A stretch of DNA of 64,000 bases. Origin: Treponema parvum (GTDB taxonomy: Bacteria; Spirochaetota; Spirochaetia; Treponematales; Treponemataceae). The stretch covers positions 248,001 to 312,000 of the forward strand of contig NZ_CP054142.1 in NCBI RefSeq assembly GCF_017893965.1, in the 5' to 3' direction. A program made the position numbers and the translations under genes. The notes below the pieces were generated by a model. The model made no database searches and was not told where the DNA came from. It worked only from the letters and a program-made list of their open reading frames with translations. Positions 25,956 through 33,732 of this stretch are shown here, in pieces (the first letter of the stretch is position 1; each line of letters opens with the position of its first letter).

Positions 25956-26228
25956 GTGACAACTACAAATCTCAATATTAGAACCGATAAAGATATTAAA
26001 GACCGTGCGGAAGCGCTTTTTTCTGAGCTTGGGCTTACTATGACGGCGGCTGTAAATATGTTTTTGCGAACGGCACTCAGGGAAAATGGCATTCCTTTCA
26101 CTTTAAGATTGGATATTCCGAACAATCTTACGGAATCGGCAATAACAGAAGGAAGAAAGATTGCTTATGATGACAGTGTAAAAGGATATTCAAATATAAG
26201 CGATTTAAGAAAAGCACTGGAAGTATGA
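25956..26228 (+). CDS. RelB/DinJ-family antitoxin
   Basis: This 90-residue antitoxin starts with GTG. The N-terminus NLNIRTDKDIKDRAEALFSE, followed by LGLTMTAAVNMFLRTAL, is the classic DinJ/RelB ribbon-helix-helix region, and the tail from GIPFTLRLDIPN should bind the toxin. It overlaps the YafQ gene by 4 bases. Autoregulation through the promoter at about 25905 is expected. Confidence 0.92.
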   Translation: MTTTNLNIRTDKDIKDRAEALFSELGLTMTAAVNMFLRTALRENGIPFTLRLDIPNNLTESAITEGRKIAYDDSVKGYSNISDLRKALEV

Positions 26229-26506
26229 AATATGAAGTAAAATTTACAACTCAATTCAAAAAAGATATTAAACGTGCAGAAAAACAAAATCGAAACTTAA
26301 ATAAGTTGTTTGGCGTTATCGATTTACTTGTGCATGGGAAACCTCTTGAAGCAAAGTATAGAGATCATGCCTTGTCGGGAAAGTATAAGGGAACAAGGGA
26401 GTGCCACATAGATCCTGATTGGCTTCTTGTGTATGAGCATCTAAATGACGTCCTTGTTCTTATGTTGCATAGAGCCGGTTCACATTCTGAGTTATTTAGA
26501 AAATAA
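26225..26506 (+). CDS. YafQ-family mRNA interferase toxin
   Basis: This 93-residue RelE-fold toxin matches YafQ: FTTQFKKDIKRAEKQNRN, LSGKYKGTRECHIDPDWLL and the closing VLMLHRAGSHSELF, with the histidines and aspartate that form the YafQ active site. It is expected to cleave ribosome-bound mRNA. It overlaps the antitoxin gene by 4 bases. Confidence 0.92.
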   Translation: MKYEVKFTTQFKKDIKRAEKQNRNLNKLFGVIDLLVHGKPLEAKYRDHALSGKYKGTRECHIDPDWLLVYEHLNDVLVLMLHRAGSHSELFRK

Positions 26507-26531
26507 AAGTCAGCCTGAATGGTGCGTAATT

Positions 26532-27173
26532 ATGAAAAACGCAATCATATACATACACGGAAAAGGCGGGAGCGCAAAAGAAGCCTCGCATTATCAAGCG
26601 CTTTTTGCAGACGGCGATGTTATCGGTTTTGATTACAGGTCCCAATCTCCGTGGGAAGCAAAAAAAGAATTCCCGCCGTATTTTGATTCCGTTTTTAAAA
26701 ACTGTAAATCCGTGACGATCATAGCGGACAGTATCGGCGCGTTTTTTGCCATGCACGCTTTATCGGATATGCCGATAGAAAAAGCGTATTTTATTTCTCC
26801 CGTTGTGAACATGGAAAACCTGATTATAAACATGATGACGAAGGCAAATGTAAACGAAAACGAACTCCGCGATAAAGGCGAATTCGATACACCATTTGGG
26901 GAAAAACTTTCGTGGGAATATCTTTGCTATGCAAGGGAACATCCTGTCCATTGGACGGCGCCGACACATATTCTCTACGGCGCAAAAGACAATTTGACAT
27001 CTTTTAAAATAATTTCCGAATTTGCACATCGAATCGGTGCAACGCTTACTGTTATGAAAGACGGGGAACATCGGTTTCATACGAAAGAGCAAATGCACTT
27101 TCTTGATAATTGGATACAGCGCTTTATTTCCAAAAGGACGGAAAGTGATGGAGAAAATTATGCCGTCGAGTAA
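26532..27173 (+). CDS. Alpha/beta-hydrolase family protein
   Basis: This 213-residue protein starts at ATG 26532; a longer in-frame start would lie inside the toxin gene. IIYIHGKGGSAKEA forms the oxyanion-hole strand-turn, IIADSIGAFFAMHAL holds the nucleophile serine in a D-S-I-G elbow (the usual first glycine is replaced), and HILYGAKDNLTS and DGEHRFH provide the acid and histidine. The substrate is unknown. It overlaps the next gene by 26 bases. Confidence 0.8.
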   Translation: MKNAIIYIHGKGGSAKEASHYQALFADGDVIGFDYRSQSPWEAKKEFPPYFDSVFKNCKSVTIIADSIGAFFAMHALSDMPIEKAYFISPVVNMENLIINMMTKANVNENELRDKGEFDTPFGEKLSWEYLCYAREHPVHWTAPTHILYGAKDNLTSFKIISEFAHRIGATLTVMKDGEHRFHTKEQMHFLDNWIQRFISKRTESDGENYAVE

Positions 27174-27480
27174 AGAATATTTGGATTTTATTTTAGACCA
27201 ACTGTCCGAACTGGAAGATATAAACTGTCGGGCGATGATGGGAGAATTTATTATCTATTATCGGGGTAAAATCGTCGGCGGTATATACGATGATCGATTG
27301 CTCGTAAAAGCGGTACCGTCGGCAGTTATGTATATGCCGAACGCTTCTTACGAATTGCCGTACCCGGGCGCAAAAGAAATGCTTTTAGTAGACGGAGTTG
27401 AGGACAAAGCATTTATAACGGGCTTGTTTAACGCGATGTATGATGAACTGCCGGTACCGAAAATGAAAAAGAAAAGATAA
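27148..27480 (+). CDS. TfoX N-terminal domain-like protein
   Basis: This 110-residue protein starts at ATG 27148 after AAGGACGG, overlapping the hydrolase gene. RAMMGEFIIYYRGKIVGGIY and DDRLLVKAVPSA are typical of the TfoX/Sxy N-terminal domain. In enterobacteria Sxy co-activates competence genes, but stand-alone domains like this have no defined role. The last 50 codons are duplicated as a fragment at about 32155-32300. Confidence 0.85.
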   Translation: MEKIMPSSKEYLDFILDQLSELEDINCRAMMGEFIIYYRGKIVGGIYDDRLLVKAVPSAVMYMPNASYELPYPGAKEMLLVDGVEDKAFITGLFNAMYDELPVPKMKKKR

Positions 27481-28013
27481 AAAGTGTGGGGTAGGTATAA
27501 AAACAGAAATCTCTCTTTCTTTCCATAAGCAAAATGCAGCATTAAAGTCTAAAATTCAATTATTTTTTCAGTAATGTAAATTAAATCAACGGGTAATCCA
27601 CCTAACATCTGTTTAACACGTATTGCTGTGTCAAAAGTAATGTCATGTTGAAGCAGGTGTTATGTGAGTTTACATAAGTTTTATACTTTTTAATGTTTTA
27701 TCTTTGTATTTTTTTAAACATAAAAACAATTCTTCCCAGCAGAGCCAATATAAACCAATTTCAGGTGATAATTTTTTCCGAGTTTTTTCCAAACAAGTTT
27801 CAACATCATAATCTTTCAATGTTAGAAAAATGATATTTTTGTTTTTTTTCTCGGAATAATAATCTTCTATGATTGTCGAATATCGCAAAAGTTGATTTGT
27901 GTAATCATTCTCACTTTCTGAAAAATTTTCATCCAAAGGAGAATGGTACTTACATTCTATTATTAAAATACTATTCTTATCTTCTAAAACTAAATCAGGT
28001 TCATTAATCTGAG

Positions 28014-29354
28014 GATTGTGTCAATTTTAGTTCGCAATTTTGTTTTTGAAAAAAGTCATAAATCCATCATGCTGCGTTAAACAGAATTTCCTTTTGAACT
28101 TTTATTGAAGTGGCATTTATGTAGCAACGCTCAGTCTGCCAGTCCTCTGAATACTCAAGCAGATAGCTTGTTATCAGCCTTATATAAGCATTCGTTGACG
28201 GAAAAATGCCGACAACAGATGACCTTCGCCGGATTTCACGGTTAAGCCGTTCAAGCGTGCTAGTGCTTGAAATCTTACGACTGTCCAGTTCCTCAAAAGC
28301 GTAAAATTGAACGGAATCTTCAAATCCTTCTTCAAGACATTCTACTGCCTTGGGAAATGATTTTTCATATTCCTCGCAGAAATCATCCTTCAGTGCTCTT
28401 GCCGATTTTTCATCAGGAACTTTCCGGATAAGCTTCAGCCTTGCACCAACTTTTTCCTTGTCTTTCTGCCGAACATATGCAAGTATATTCCGCATGAAAT
28501 GAACCTTACACCTCTGCCATGTAGTTTCAGGCATGGTTTTGCGTATCGCCGCCTGAAGCCCCTTGTGTGCATCGGAAACGCACAGCCAGACTTTCTCAAG
28601 TCCGCGTTCCCGGAGCTTTCTGAAAAGAGCTGAATATGTCTCTTCAGATTCATTTTCCATAGGCTCCACAGCAAGAATTTCCTGCTGCCCTTCAAGATTT
28701 ACCGCCTTAATTACCATCACGGCCTTGTTGGTAATTCTGTGGTTGTCACGAATCTTTTCATAAAGAGCGTCTACCCAGATTACCGGATACTCTGCTTCCA
28801 GCCTGCGCTTACGGAACTCATCGACCATCTGGTCAAGAGAACTGTTTATCCGGCTGACCTCAGAGGCGCTCAGGCTTTCAATTCCGAGTTTCTTCGCTAT
28901 ATGCTCAATCTTGCGCGTTGATACTCCGTTCAGCCAGCATTCCTGCACGACCTGAATGAGCGCCTGTTCGCTGCGTTTCTTCTCCGTCACAAAGAACGGG
29001 ATATAGCCGCCCTGTCGTATTTTGGGAACCGAAAGATAAACTGTCCCGAGCCGTGTATCAAAGCGGCGGATTCTGTAGCCGCATCTGTAACCGGTGCGGC
29101 TTTGCGCGTGAATCCCTTTTTCAGCTCCGGTCTTATGCGCAACTTCAATCTCCATGAACTTGTCCATTACCCACTGGAGCATTTCCAACATAGGATCTGT
29201 TGACGTTACAAAATCCAGTAGTTTTTTTTCAAAAAATGCAGTATCGTTCTTCTTGGCCATTGTTTGTTCCTTTTTTGTTAGTGTGCTAACCAACATTCTG
29301 GAATTTTCAATGGCTTTTTTCTACCCCAAATTGCGAACTTTATTGTACAGTATC
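28014..29354 (-). mobile_element. IS256-family insertion sequence, complete
   Basis: The element is 1341 bp. Its ends are imperfect inverted repeats, beginning GATTGTGTCAA on the left and GATACTGTACA on the right (inverted), and sharing AGTTCGCAATTT; about 20 of the first 27 positions agree. It is flanked by direct 8-bp duplications AATCTGAG at 28006-28013 and 29355-29362, the size expected for IS256-type transposition. It carries one transposase gene and appears intact. Confidence 0.88.
28067..29260 (-). CDS. IS256-family transposase (mutator type)
   Basis: This 397-residue transposase carries the DDE triad, readable as VIWVDALYEKIRDN, VWLCVSDAHKGLQAA and STSTLERLNREIRRR. The CKVHFMRNILAYV helix between the second D and the E is diagnostic of IS256/Mutator transposases. 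The ATG at 29260 follows AAGGAACA. No frameshift or stop interrupts it, so recent activity is plausible. Confidence 0.95.
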   Translation of the reverse strand: MAKKNDTAFFEKKLLDFVTSTDPMLEMLQWVMDKFMEIEVAHKTGAEKGIHAQSRTGYRCGYRIRRFDTRLGTVYLSVPKIRQGGYIPFFVTEKKRSEQALIQVVQECWLNGVSTRKIEHIAKKLGIESLSASEVSRINSSLDQMVDEFRKRRLEAEYPVIWVDALYEKIRDNHRITNKAVMVIKAVNLEGQQEILAVEPMENESEETYSALFRKLRERGLEKVWLCVSDAHKGLQAAIRKTMPETTWQRCKVHFMRNILAYVRQKDKEKVGARLKLIRKVPDEKSARALKDDFCEEYEKSFPKAVECLEEGFEDSVQFYAFEELDSRKISSTSTLERLNREIRRRSSVVGIFPSTNAYIRLITSYLLEYSEDWQTERCYINATSIKVQKEILFNAA

Positions 29355-29624
29355 AATCTGAGCTTTTGTTTTATTTGAAAATTTCTTCCAAAAATTTATT
29401 TGGATATTATCTGAAAAATGGTAATTAAAACTATTACCTTTTAAATCAGTTGCTTTTGAGAGGAAATCATTAATTAACGAACTTGAATTAAAATATCTTA
29501 TATTTCCAAAGACAGTACTCGTCAGAATATCTTCAGAATAAATAAAACTGCTATTTTGAGGTATTTTTCCATGCAACTCGTAAATCATAATTTGTTTTAT
29601 TTTTCATTGTTTTTCTCCCGCTGC

Positions 29625-29948
29625 TTATCTTGACTCCCTTTTTGCTGCAATTTCATATACTTCATTGTCTTCTCGCACGGAAATCACAATGATTTTCATT
29701 ATATTATCTAAAGCCTCTTGTTCTAACTTATAAACTATTCTTAATCCTAACCCTTTTAGTTTAATCTTGAATAATCCACTTAAATTATTTCCACCTTTAT
29801 TTCCAAGCGGTTTACCATAACCGCCTTTCATATTAGACTCAGGATTTTGTGCAACCTTGATTATTGCTTTTAATACTATTTTTTGTTGTGATCCATCTAA
29901 TTTTTTTAGTTCTTGTTTTGCCTCTGGATGGTATAATATTTTCCACAT
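29625..29948 (-). CDS. RelE/ParE-superfamily toxin
   Basis: This 107-residue toxin has the RelE pattern: KILYHPEAKQELKKLDGSQQ, GYGKPLGNKGGNNLSGLFKI, RIVYKLE and a closing IVISVREDNEVYEIAAKR. RelE-type toxins cleave mRNA on the ribosome, whereas ParE-type toxins hit gyrase; the GNKGGNNLSGLFKIKL loop and C-terminal R/Y residues favour the RelE side. It follows its antitoxin gene by 3 bases. Confidence 0.85.
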   Translation of the reverse strand: MWKILYHPEAKQELKKLDGSQQKIVLKAIIKVAQNPESNMKGGYGKPLGNKGGNNLSGLFKIKLKGLGLRIVYKLEQEALDNIMKIIVISVREDNEVYEIAAKRESR

Positions 29949-29951
29949 TGA

Positions 29952-30272
29952 TTACTCCAATTCGACATCAATGTTTTCTAGGTCTTGTTCATTTATGTTT
30001 AAATCGCTTAGAATATCATTATGTGAAATATACACTACATTATTTGATAATCTATTGTTTGCCTCAGCCATCAATAAAGCGTCTTCATATTGCTCGATTA
30101 GCGCTTGATAGTCTTTAGGACTTATCAAAACACATTCCGGAGTATTATTTTTTACAACGATTTTTATTCCGTTATTTTTAACTTCTGTAAATATTTTATT
30201 CGCCTCACCTTTATTAAAACGACTTATAGGAATTATGGAATCTAATATATTAATTGAATTTACTGCATTCAT
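29952..30272 (-). CDS. Phd/YefM-family antitoxin
   Basis: This 106-residue antitoxin starts at ATG 30272, with GGAG eight bases upstream. IPISRFNKGEANKIFTEVKN and VVKNNTPECVLISPKDYQAL match the Phd/YefM N-terminal DNA-binding fold. The acidic tail (NEQDLENIDVELE) would bind the toxin. It is transcribed with the RelE-like toxin. Confidence 0.88.
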   Translation of the reverse strand: MNAVNSINILDSIIPISRFNKGEANKIFTEVKNNGIKIVVKNNTPECVLISPKDYQALIEQYEDALLMAEANNRLSNNVVYISHNDILSDLNINEQDLENIDVELE

Positions 30273-30302
30273 AGATAAATCTCCATTAATAATATAACAC
30301 AA

Positions 30303-30780
30303 AAGACAAGTATTGACAAGTATGTTGGTATATTTGTTGGCATATTTATTAATAAAAAATTTTCTATTTATTTATAACGCTTAAAATAAGACGTTAATAT
30401 ATACAGTTTTATTCGTGCGGAGGGGTTAATATCCTATGCTCTTCGTAGGAGAGGGATTCGCTTTGCTGTCCGAAAGGCAGTCATCCTAACATTTGCTTAA
30501 TCTGTGTTTGTGACATTTTTTCGAATTTATTCATGTTTTTTCTGCTGTGCGAAGCGATGTACAGAAAAAGAAAGAAAGTATTCTGCCTAGAAACAGCCGG
30601 GATCGCTATGCGTTGGTTTTGCTTGCTGGACAAGGTTATAAGGTACCGATCTTTTGTAAGACGACCCATGTAACGCAGTAACTGAATGAGCAATGCAATA
30701 AATCCGAGCGGCGATTCCAACTTTTCTGCCGTATCGACCAGCATTGTTTTGAATTTACCGGGAGAGTATCTAATATATAT
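30303..30780. other. Gap with an unassigned minus-strand frame
   Basis: No gene can be firmly assigned. A minus-strand frame of about 100 codons (stop at about 30481) has a coding-like composition, for example KLESPLGFIALLIQLLRYMG near the start and a MNKFEKMSQTQIKQMLG end. It has no start signal of its own and begins close to the promoter of the next operon. I regard it as possible debris of an older gene. Confidence 0.35.
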
Positions 30781-30816
30781 GTACAACTTGACTATGTTGT
30801 ACATAAACGGTATTAT
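30781..30816 (+). promoter_or_regulatory. Promoter-operator of the Phd-PIN module
   Basis: TTGACT (30788-30793) and TATTAT (30811-30816) are spaced by 17 bases. GTACAAC (30781-30787) and GTTGTAC (30796-30802) form a perfect dyad that covers the -35 box, a likely operator for the antitoxin complex. The ATG follows the -10 box by only 6 bases, so the mRNA is probably leaderless. Confidence 0.7.
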
Positions 30817-30822
30817 ATTTGT

Positions 30823-31062
30823 ATGAAAACATTACCGGTAGCAAAAGTACGAGCGAATTTCTCTGCGCTTTTAAAAGAAGTGGAATCGGGAAGCGAAGTC
30901 GGTATTGCGTTCGGTCGAAAACAGGAAACCATAGCTGTAATTGTTCCGATCGAAGAATATAAAAAAATAAAAGCACGAAAACTCGGTACACTGGAAGGAA
31001 AGGTAAAAGTCGAATTCAGCGAGAATTGGGCTATGTCCGATGAAGAGCTTATTAATATATGA
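30823..31062 (+). CDS. Phd/YefM-family antitoxin
   Basis: This 79-residue antitoxin begins MKTLPVAKVRANFSALLKEV and continues with TIAVIVPIEEYKKIKARK, the usual Phd/YefM DNA-binding domain. The C-terminal part (VEFSENWAMSDEELINI) is the toxin-binding tail. The gene has no Shine-Dalgarno and seems to start at the transcript's first base. It overlaps the PIN toxin gene by 4 bases. Confidence 0.9.
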   Translation: MKTLPVAKVRANFSALLKEVESGSEVGIAFGRKQETIAVIVPIEEYKKIKARKLGTLEGKVKVEFSENWAMSDEELINI

Positions 31063-31454
31063 AAATTCTATTGGATACGCATTATTTATTATGGGCTTTT
31101 ATCGATACAAGTAAAATATCTCCTTCCGTTTATCCAAAACTATTGGCGGATGAAAATGAGGTTTTTTACAGTCAGGCCAGTTTATGGGAAATCGCAATAA
31201 AATATAATATGGGAAAATTATCCTTAAAAGGAATGAAACCGGAAGAATTCTATGAAGAAGTAAAAAACAGTTTTTTAAAATGCAGGCTACTAAAAAATGA
31301 TGAGTTAATCAGTTTTTACAAATTACCGATAGAACACAAAGATCCGTTTAATCGCATTATGATTTGGCAATCGATAAAATCCGATTACTGTTTTTTATCC
31401 GTTGACACTCAGGTTGCAAATTATAAAAAATACGGCCTGAAAACTTTATCCTGA
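31059..31454 (+). CDS. PIN-domain ribonuclease toxin (VapC-like)
   Basis: This 131-residue PIN toxin begins MKILLDTHYLLWAF with the first acidic residue D6, then SLWEIAIKYNMGKL (second acidic residue) and HKDPFNRIMIWQSI (third, the D-P-F-D/N-R motif seen in Phd-linked PIN toxins), ending VDTQVANY. VapC proteins cleave tRNA or rRNA with Mg2+. The usual aspartate in DPFDR is N here, which deserves a check. Confidence 0.9.
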   Translation: MKILLDTHYLLWAFIDTSKISPSVYPKLLADENEVFYSQASLWEIAIKYNMGKLSLKGMKPEEFYEEVKNSFLKCRLLKNDELISFYKLPIEHKDPFNRIMIWQSIKSDYCFLSVDTQVANYKKYGLKTLS

Positions 31455-31510
31455 CAACCGCTGCTACTTATGATATTATGGGGAGCCTTATACAAAGGAG
31501 ACTGCAAACC

Positions 31511-32110
31511 ATGCGTTTATTTTTATGTTCACATTTTTCAAGTGTCGGCTCCGCCGTTGAAGAGCAAATTGCGGGGAAAAAAGTTGTTTTTATTCCTACC
31601 GCATCGCTGCACGAAGGGTATACGGGATATGTCGGTTCGGCGCGTAAATTATTCAAAAAAGCGGGCGCCTTGCTGACGGAAACCGATATTTCGACCGAAG
31701 AATTTTCAAAAATAAAAACGCTGTTTGACGATGCCGATGTTATTTATTTTACCGGAGGTAATTCGTTTTTCCTCATCGACTGCTTAAGAAAAACCGGAAC
31801 GGATAAACTTTTAAAACGGCAGCTGGAAAAAGGGAAATTATTTATCGGAGAGTCGGCAGGGGCTATCGTATGCGCACCGACAATTTCTTATATTGAGAAA
31901 ATGGATCCGATTCCGGAAGATTATTCGCAAAGCGACTATGCGGGACTAAAGCTTATCGATTTTTATATCCTGCCGCATTATCTTACCGCGCCGTTCAAAA
32001 AAGCTACTGAGCAAATCATGCAAGCCTTTCCGACGCTCGAAATATGCGCAATCAACAACTCCCAAGCGGTCATTATTGAAGATGATAAAAGAAACATAAT
32101 CAAGGTATAA
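31511..32110 (+). CDS. Peptidase E-like protein (S51 family)
   Basis: This 199-residue protein starts at ATG 31511 after AAAGGAGACT. GKKVVFIPTAS, IYFTGGNSFFLIDCL and FIGESAGAIVCAP match peptidase E (PepE), an Asp-dipeptidase of the class I glutamine amidotransferase-like fold; the serine of GESAGA is the nucleophile and ILPHYL supplies the histidine region. It is one of the few housekeeping-like genes inside the toxin-antitoxin island. Confidence 0.85.
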   Translation: MRLFLCSHFSSVGSAVEEQIAGKKVVFIPTASLHEGYTGYVGSARKLFKKAGALLTETDISTEEFSKIKTLFDDADVIYFTGGNSFFLIDCLRKTGTDKLLKRQLEKGKLFIGESAGAIVCAPTISYIEKMDPIPEDYSQSDYAGLKLIDFYILPHYLTAPFKKATEQIMQAFPTLEICAINNSQAVIIEDDKRNIIKV

Positions 32111-32127
32111 TTAAACTACCTCTCCTG

Positions 32128-32319
32128 ATAATTTTTACGGTTCCTGCGGCGCTTACGTATATGCCGAACGCTTCTTATGAATTGCCGTACCCGGGCGCAA
32201 AAGAAATGCTTTTAGTAGACGGAGTTGAGGACAAAGTATTTATAACGGGCTTGCTTAACGCGATGTATGATGAACTGCCGGCGTCGAAAATGAAAAAAGA
32301 AATAATGAATTTTGCTTGA
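32128..32319 (+). pseudogene. Duplicated C-terminal fragment of the TfoX-like gene
   Basis: Bases 32155-32300 repeat 27328-27471 with only a few differences, in the same orientation. The reading frame is kept (YMPNASYELPYPGAKEML...) but the first half of the gene and its start are absent, and the frame runs a few codons past the original end to TGA at 32317-32319. It is a duplication scar rather than a gene. Confidence 0.85.
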
Positions 32320-32344
32320 TATTTCATGCAGATCGTCATATACT
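32316..32344 (+). promoter_or_regulatory. Promoter of the VapBC-like module
   Basis: TTGATA (32316-32321) and TATACT (32339-32344) are spaced by 17 bases, just after the TfoX fragment and 17 bases before the antitoxin ATG. Confidence 0.6.
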
Positions 32345-32361
32345 ATACACAGGGGTATGGT

Positions 32362-32640
32362 ATGGCAATATTACAGGTCCGTGATATGGATGACCGCTTA
32401 TACGACAGATTAAAATTTGCTGCAAAACGCGATAACCGTTCAATCAGTCAGCAAGTCGTTAATATTTTACAAAATTATTTTACTTCCGTTCCTGTAAAAA
32501 CAAAAAATGCCACGGAAGAATTTTTAAAACTTTCAGGCTCATGGGAAGATGCAAGAAGCGCAGAAGAAATTATTGACGACATAAGAACATCCCGTCGCAA
32601 TTCACCAAGATTTGAGGCTTTAGATGGCATATTTGATTGA
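32362..32640 (+). CDS. FitA/VapB-type ribbon-helix-helix antitoxin
   Basis: This 92-residue antitoxin starts at ATG 32362 (an upstream frame start at 32326 overlaps the promoter). MAILQVRDMDDRLYDRLKFA, followed by AKRDNRSISQQVVNILQNY, is a typical FitA/VapB ribbon-helix-helix domain. Its C-terminus overlaps the toxin gene by 17 bases. Confidence 0.88.
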   Translation: MAILQVRDMDDRLYDRLKFAAKRDNRSISQQVVNILQNYFTSVPVKTKNATEEFLKLSGSWEDARSAEEIIDDIRTSRRNSPRFEALDGIFD

Positions 32641-33034
32641 TACCGACATCATAATATTTGCACTGCGAGGCGACAAGACCGTATTGTCTAAATTCGAGGA
32701 AAACAAAAATATTCCTATTTCCATTTCGATGATTTCTTATGCAGAGCTTGTATTCGGCGCAAAACATTCACAGAATGAACAAAAAAATATGATAAAAGTA
32801 AATCGCATTCGTGAAATCTATCCCATTGAAGAATTAAATGTCGGTGTTATGGAAATTTTTGCGGATATAAAAGCAAAAATGTATGCAAAAGCAATACGAA
32901 TAGAAGATATGGATTTATGTATTGCAGCTACGGCAATTTACAATGACTTGATTTTAGTAACGAACAACACAAAGCATTTTAAGAATATTCCGCTATTGAA
33001 ATTGGAAAACTGGAAAAGTTCGAAAAAAAATTAA
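32624..33034 (+). CDS. PIN-domain toxin (VapC/FitB type)
   Basis: This 136-residue PIN ribonuclease has the acidic active-site residues in MAYLIDTDIIIFAL (D6), SMISYAELVFGA (E), and RIEDMDLCIAATAI with the final LVTNNTKHFKNI. The usual LVTNN/TxDxxF ending is present with H in place of D in the last motif. It is expected to cleave tRNA or rRNA unless bound by the upstream antitoxin. Confidence 0.92.
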   Translation: MAYLIDTDIIIFALRGDKTVLSKFEENKNIPISISMISYAELVFGAKHSQNEQKNMIKVNRIREIYPIEELNVGVMEIFADIKAKMYAKAIRIEDMDLCIAATAIYNDLILVTNNTKHFKNIPLLKLENWKSSKKN

Positions 33035-33142
33035 CATCTGCCGTTATATGATAAGGAAAATAAGGAATATCCGCGCTTCGGTAAGCCGCGCGCCATGTGT
33101 GTAACGTTGCTGAAATTTTTGTTCCTCGGCGCGGCCAATTGC

Positions 33143-33256
33143 CGCACCCGACCGGCGCGTGCAGGTTACTTACACCTTAAACTTTCCAACTTCTTCCGCC
33201 AATCTCTGAATGCTCTCCTTATTTTTTTGGGTGGCCGTGTTTACTTCCTGCACGGC
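33143..33256 (-). pseudogene. Inverted copy of the 3' end of a chemoreceptor gene
   Basis: These 114 bases are the reverse complement of 47630-47743, with about three mismatches. They encode the last residues of a methyl-accepting protein ([17 protein letters not shown]..., then EEVGKFKV and stop) plus 27 bases past the stop. The rest of the receptor gene is missing. It is either a scar of a lost paralogue or a recombination product. Confidence 0.85.
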
Positions 33257-33639
33257 ACACACCTCGACAGCTCAACCGAACTGAAGCCGCTCAAACTTGA
33301 ACAGGCGATGTATACAAAGCTCTCTAACGATGTGTCGTGCCTGATCGATAACAAAATCATCGTGCTTGCAGACCGTTGGAAGAATACAGTATGTTTGTAG
33401 GAGCCGTGCGCCGCCATACTGCGCTCGACAGAGAACGCGGCTTTGAAAACGCAATAAAAGAGTGCATACAAAATGACATTTTAAGAGAATACCTGCAACG
33501 AAAATCACGGGAGGTGATGAATATGTTATTGTCGGAATATGATTATGATACTGACATTGCAGTCCGATGCGAAGAAGCAGCCAACGTAATAATTGAAAAA
33601 AATTTGTATTTGGGCTATAATTTATCAGTATACCGATAG
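33257..33639 (+). pseudogene. Remnant of an Rpn-family nuclease/transposase-like gene
   Basis: The first part (THLDSSTELKPLKLEQAMYT, then KLSNDVSCLIDNKIIVLAD) matches the N-terminal region of Rpn (recombination-promoting nuclease, PD-(D/E)XK) proteins. After a deletion and frame change near 33385, the frame to 33639 matches their C-terminal region (FENAIKECIQNDILREYLQR, then KSREVMNMLLSEYDYDTD). The catalytic core is gone. Such genes are abundant and fast-decaying in treponemes. Confidence 0.7.
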
Positions 33640-33732
33640 AAAGCCTTTGTCTGCGTCGTGGTTTGGCAACTAGCGCCGTTTTTGATGTGTTTTGCAGGCG
33701 TAAAGGCGTAAAATATTGTTTGGAGGTATTTT

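Larger units (their letters stand above)
27670..29588 (-). pseudogene. PD-(D/E)XK nuclease-like gene interrupted by an IS256-family element
   Basis: The gene is split into 29588-29355 (78 codons, starts MIYELHGKIPQNSS) and 28005-27670 (111 codons plus stop). Removing the element and one copy of the 8-bp target duplication joins ...KAQI exactly in frame to NEPDLVLEDK..., giving a 189-residue protein. The joined segment INEPDLVLEDKNSILIIECK carries the D-(x)n-E-x-K pattern of PD-(D/E)XK nucleases, right at the insertion point. It lies downstream of a RelE-Phd pair on the same strand. The original role (restriction or transposon-associated nuclease) is unknown. Confidence 0.8.

Noticed and set aside
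25903-33034. Integron cassette array
   Set aside because: The island is rich in toxin-antitoxin pairs, but I saw no recurring attC-like sites between genes, no integrase gene and no consistent gene orientation.
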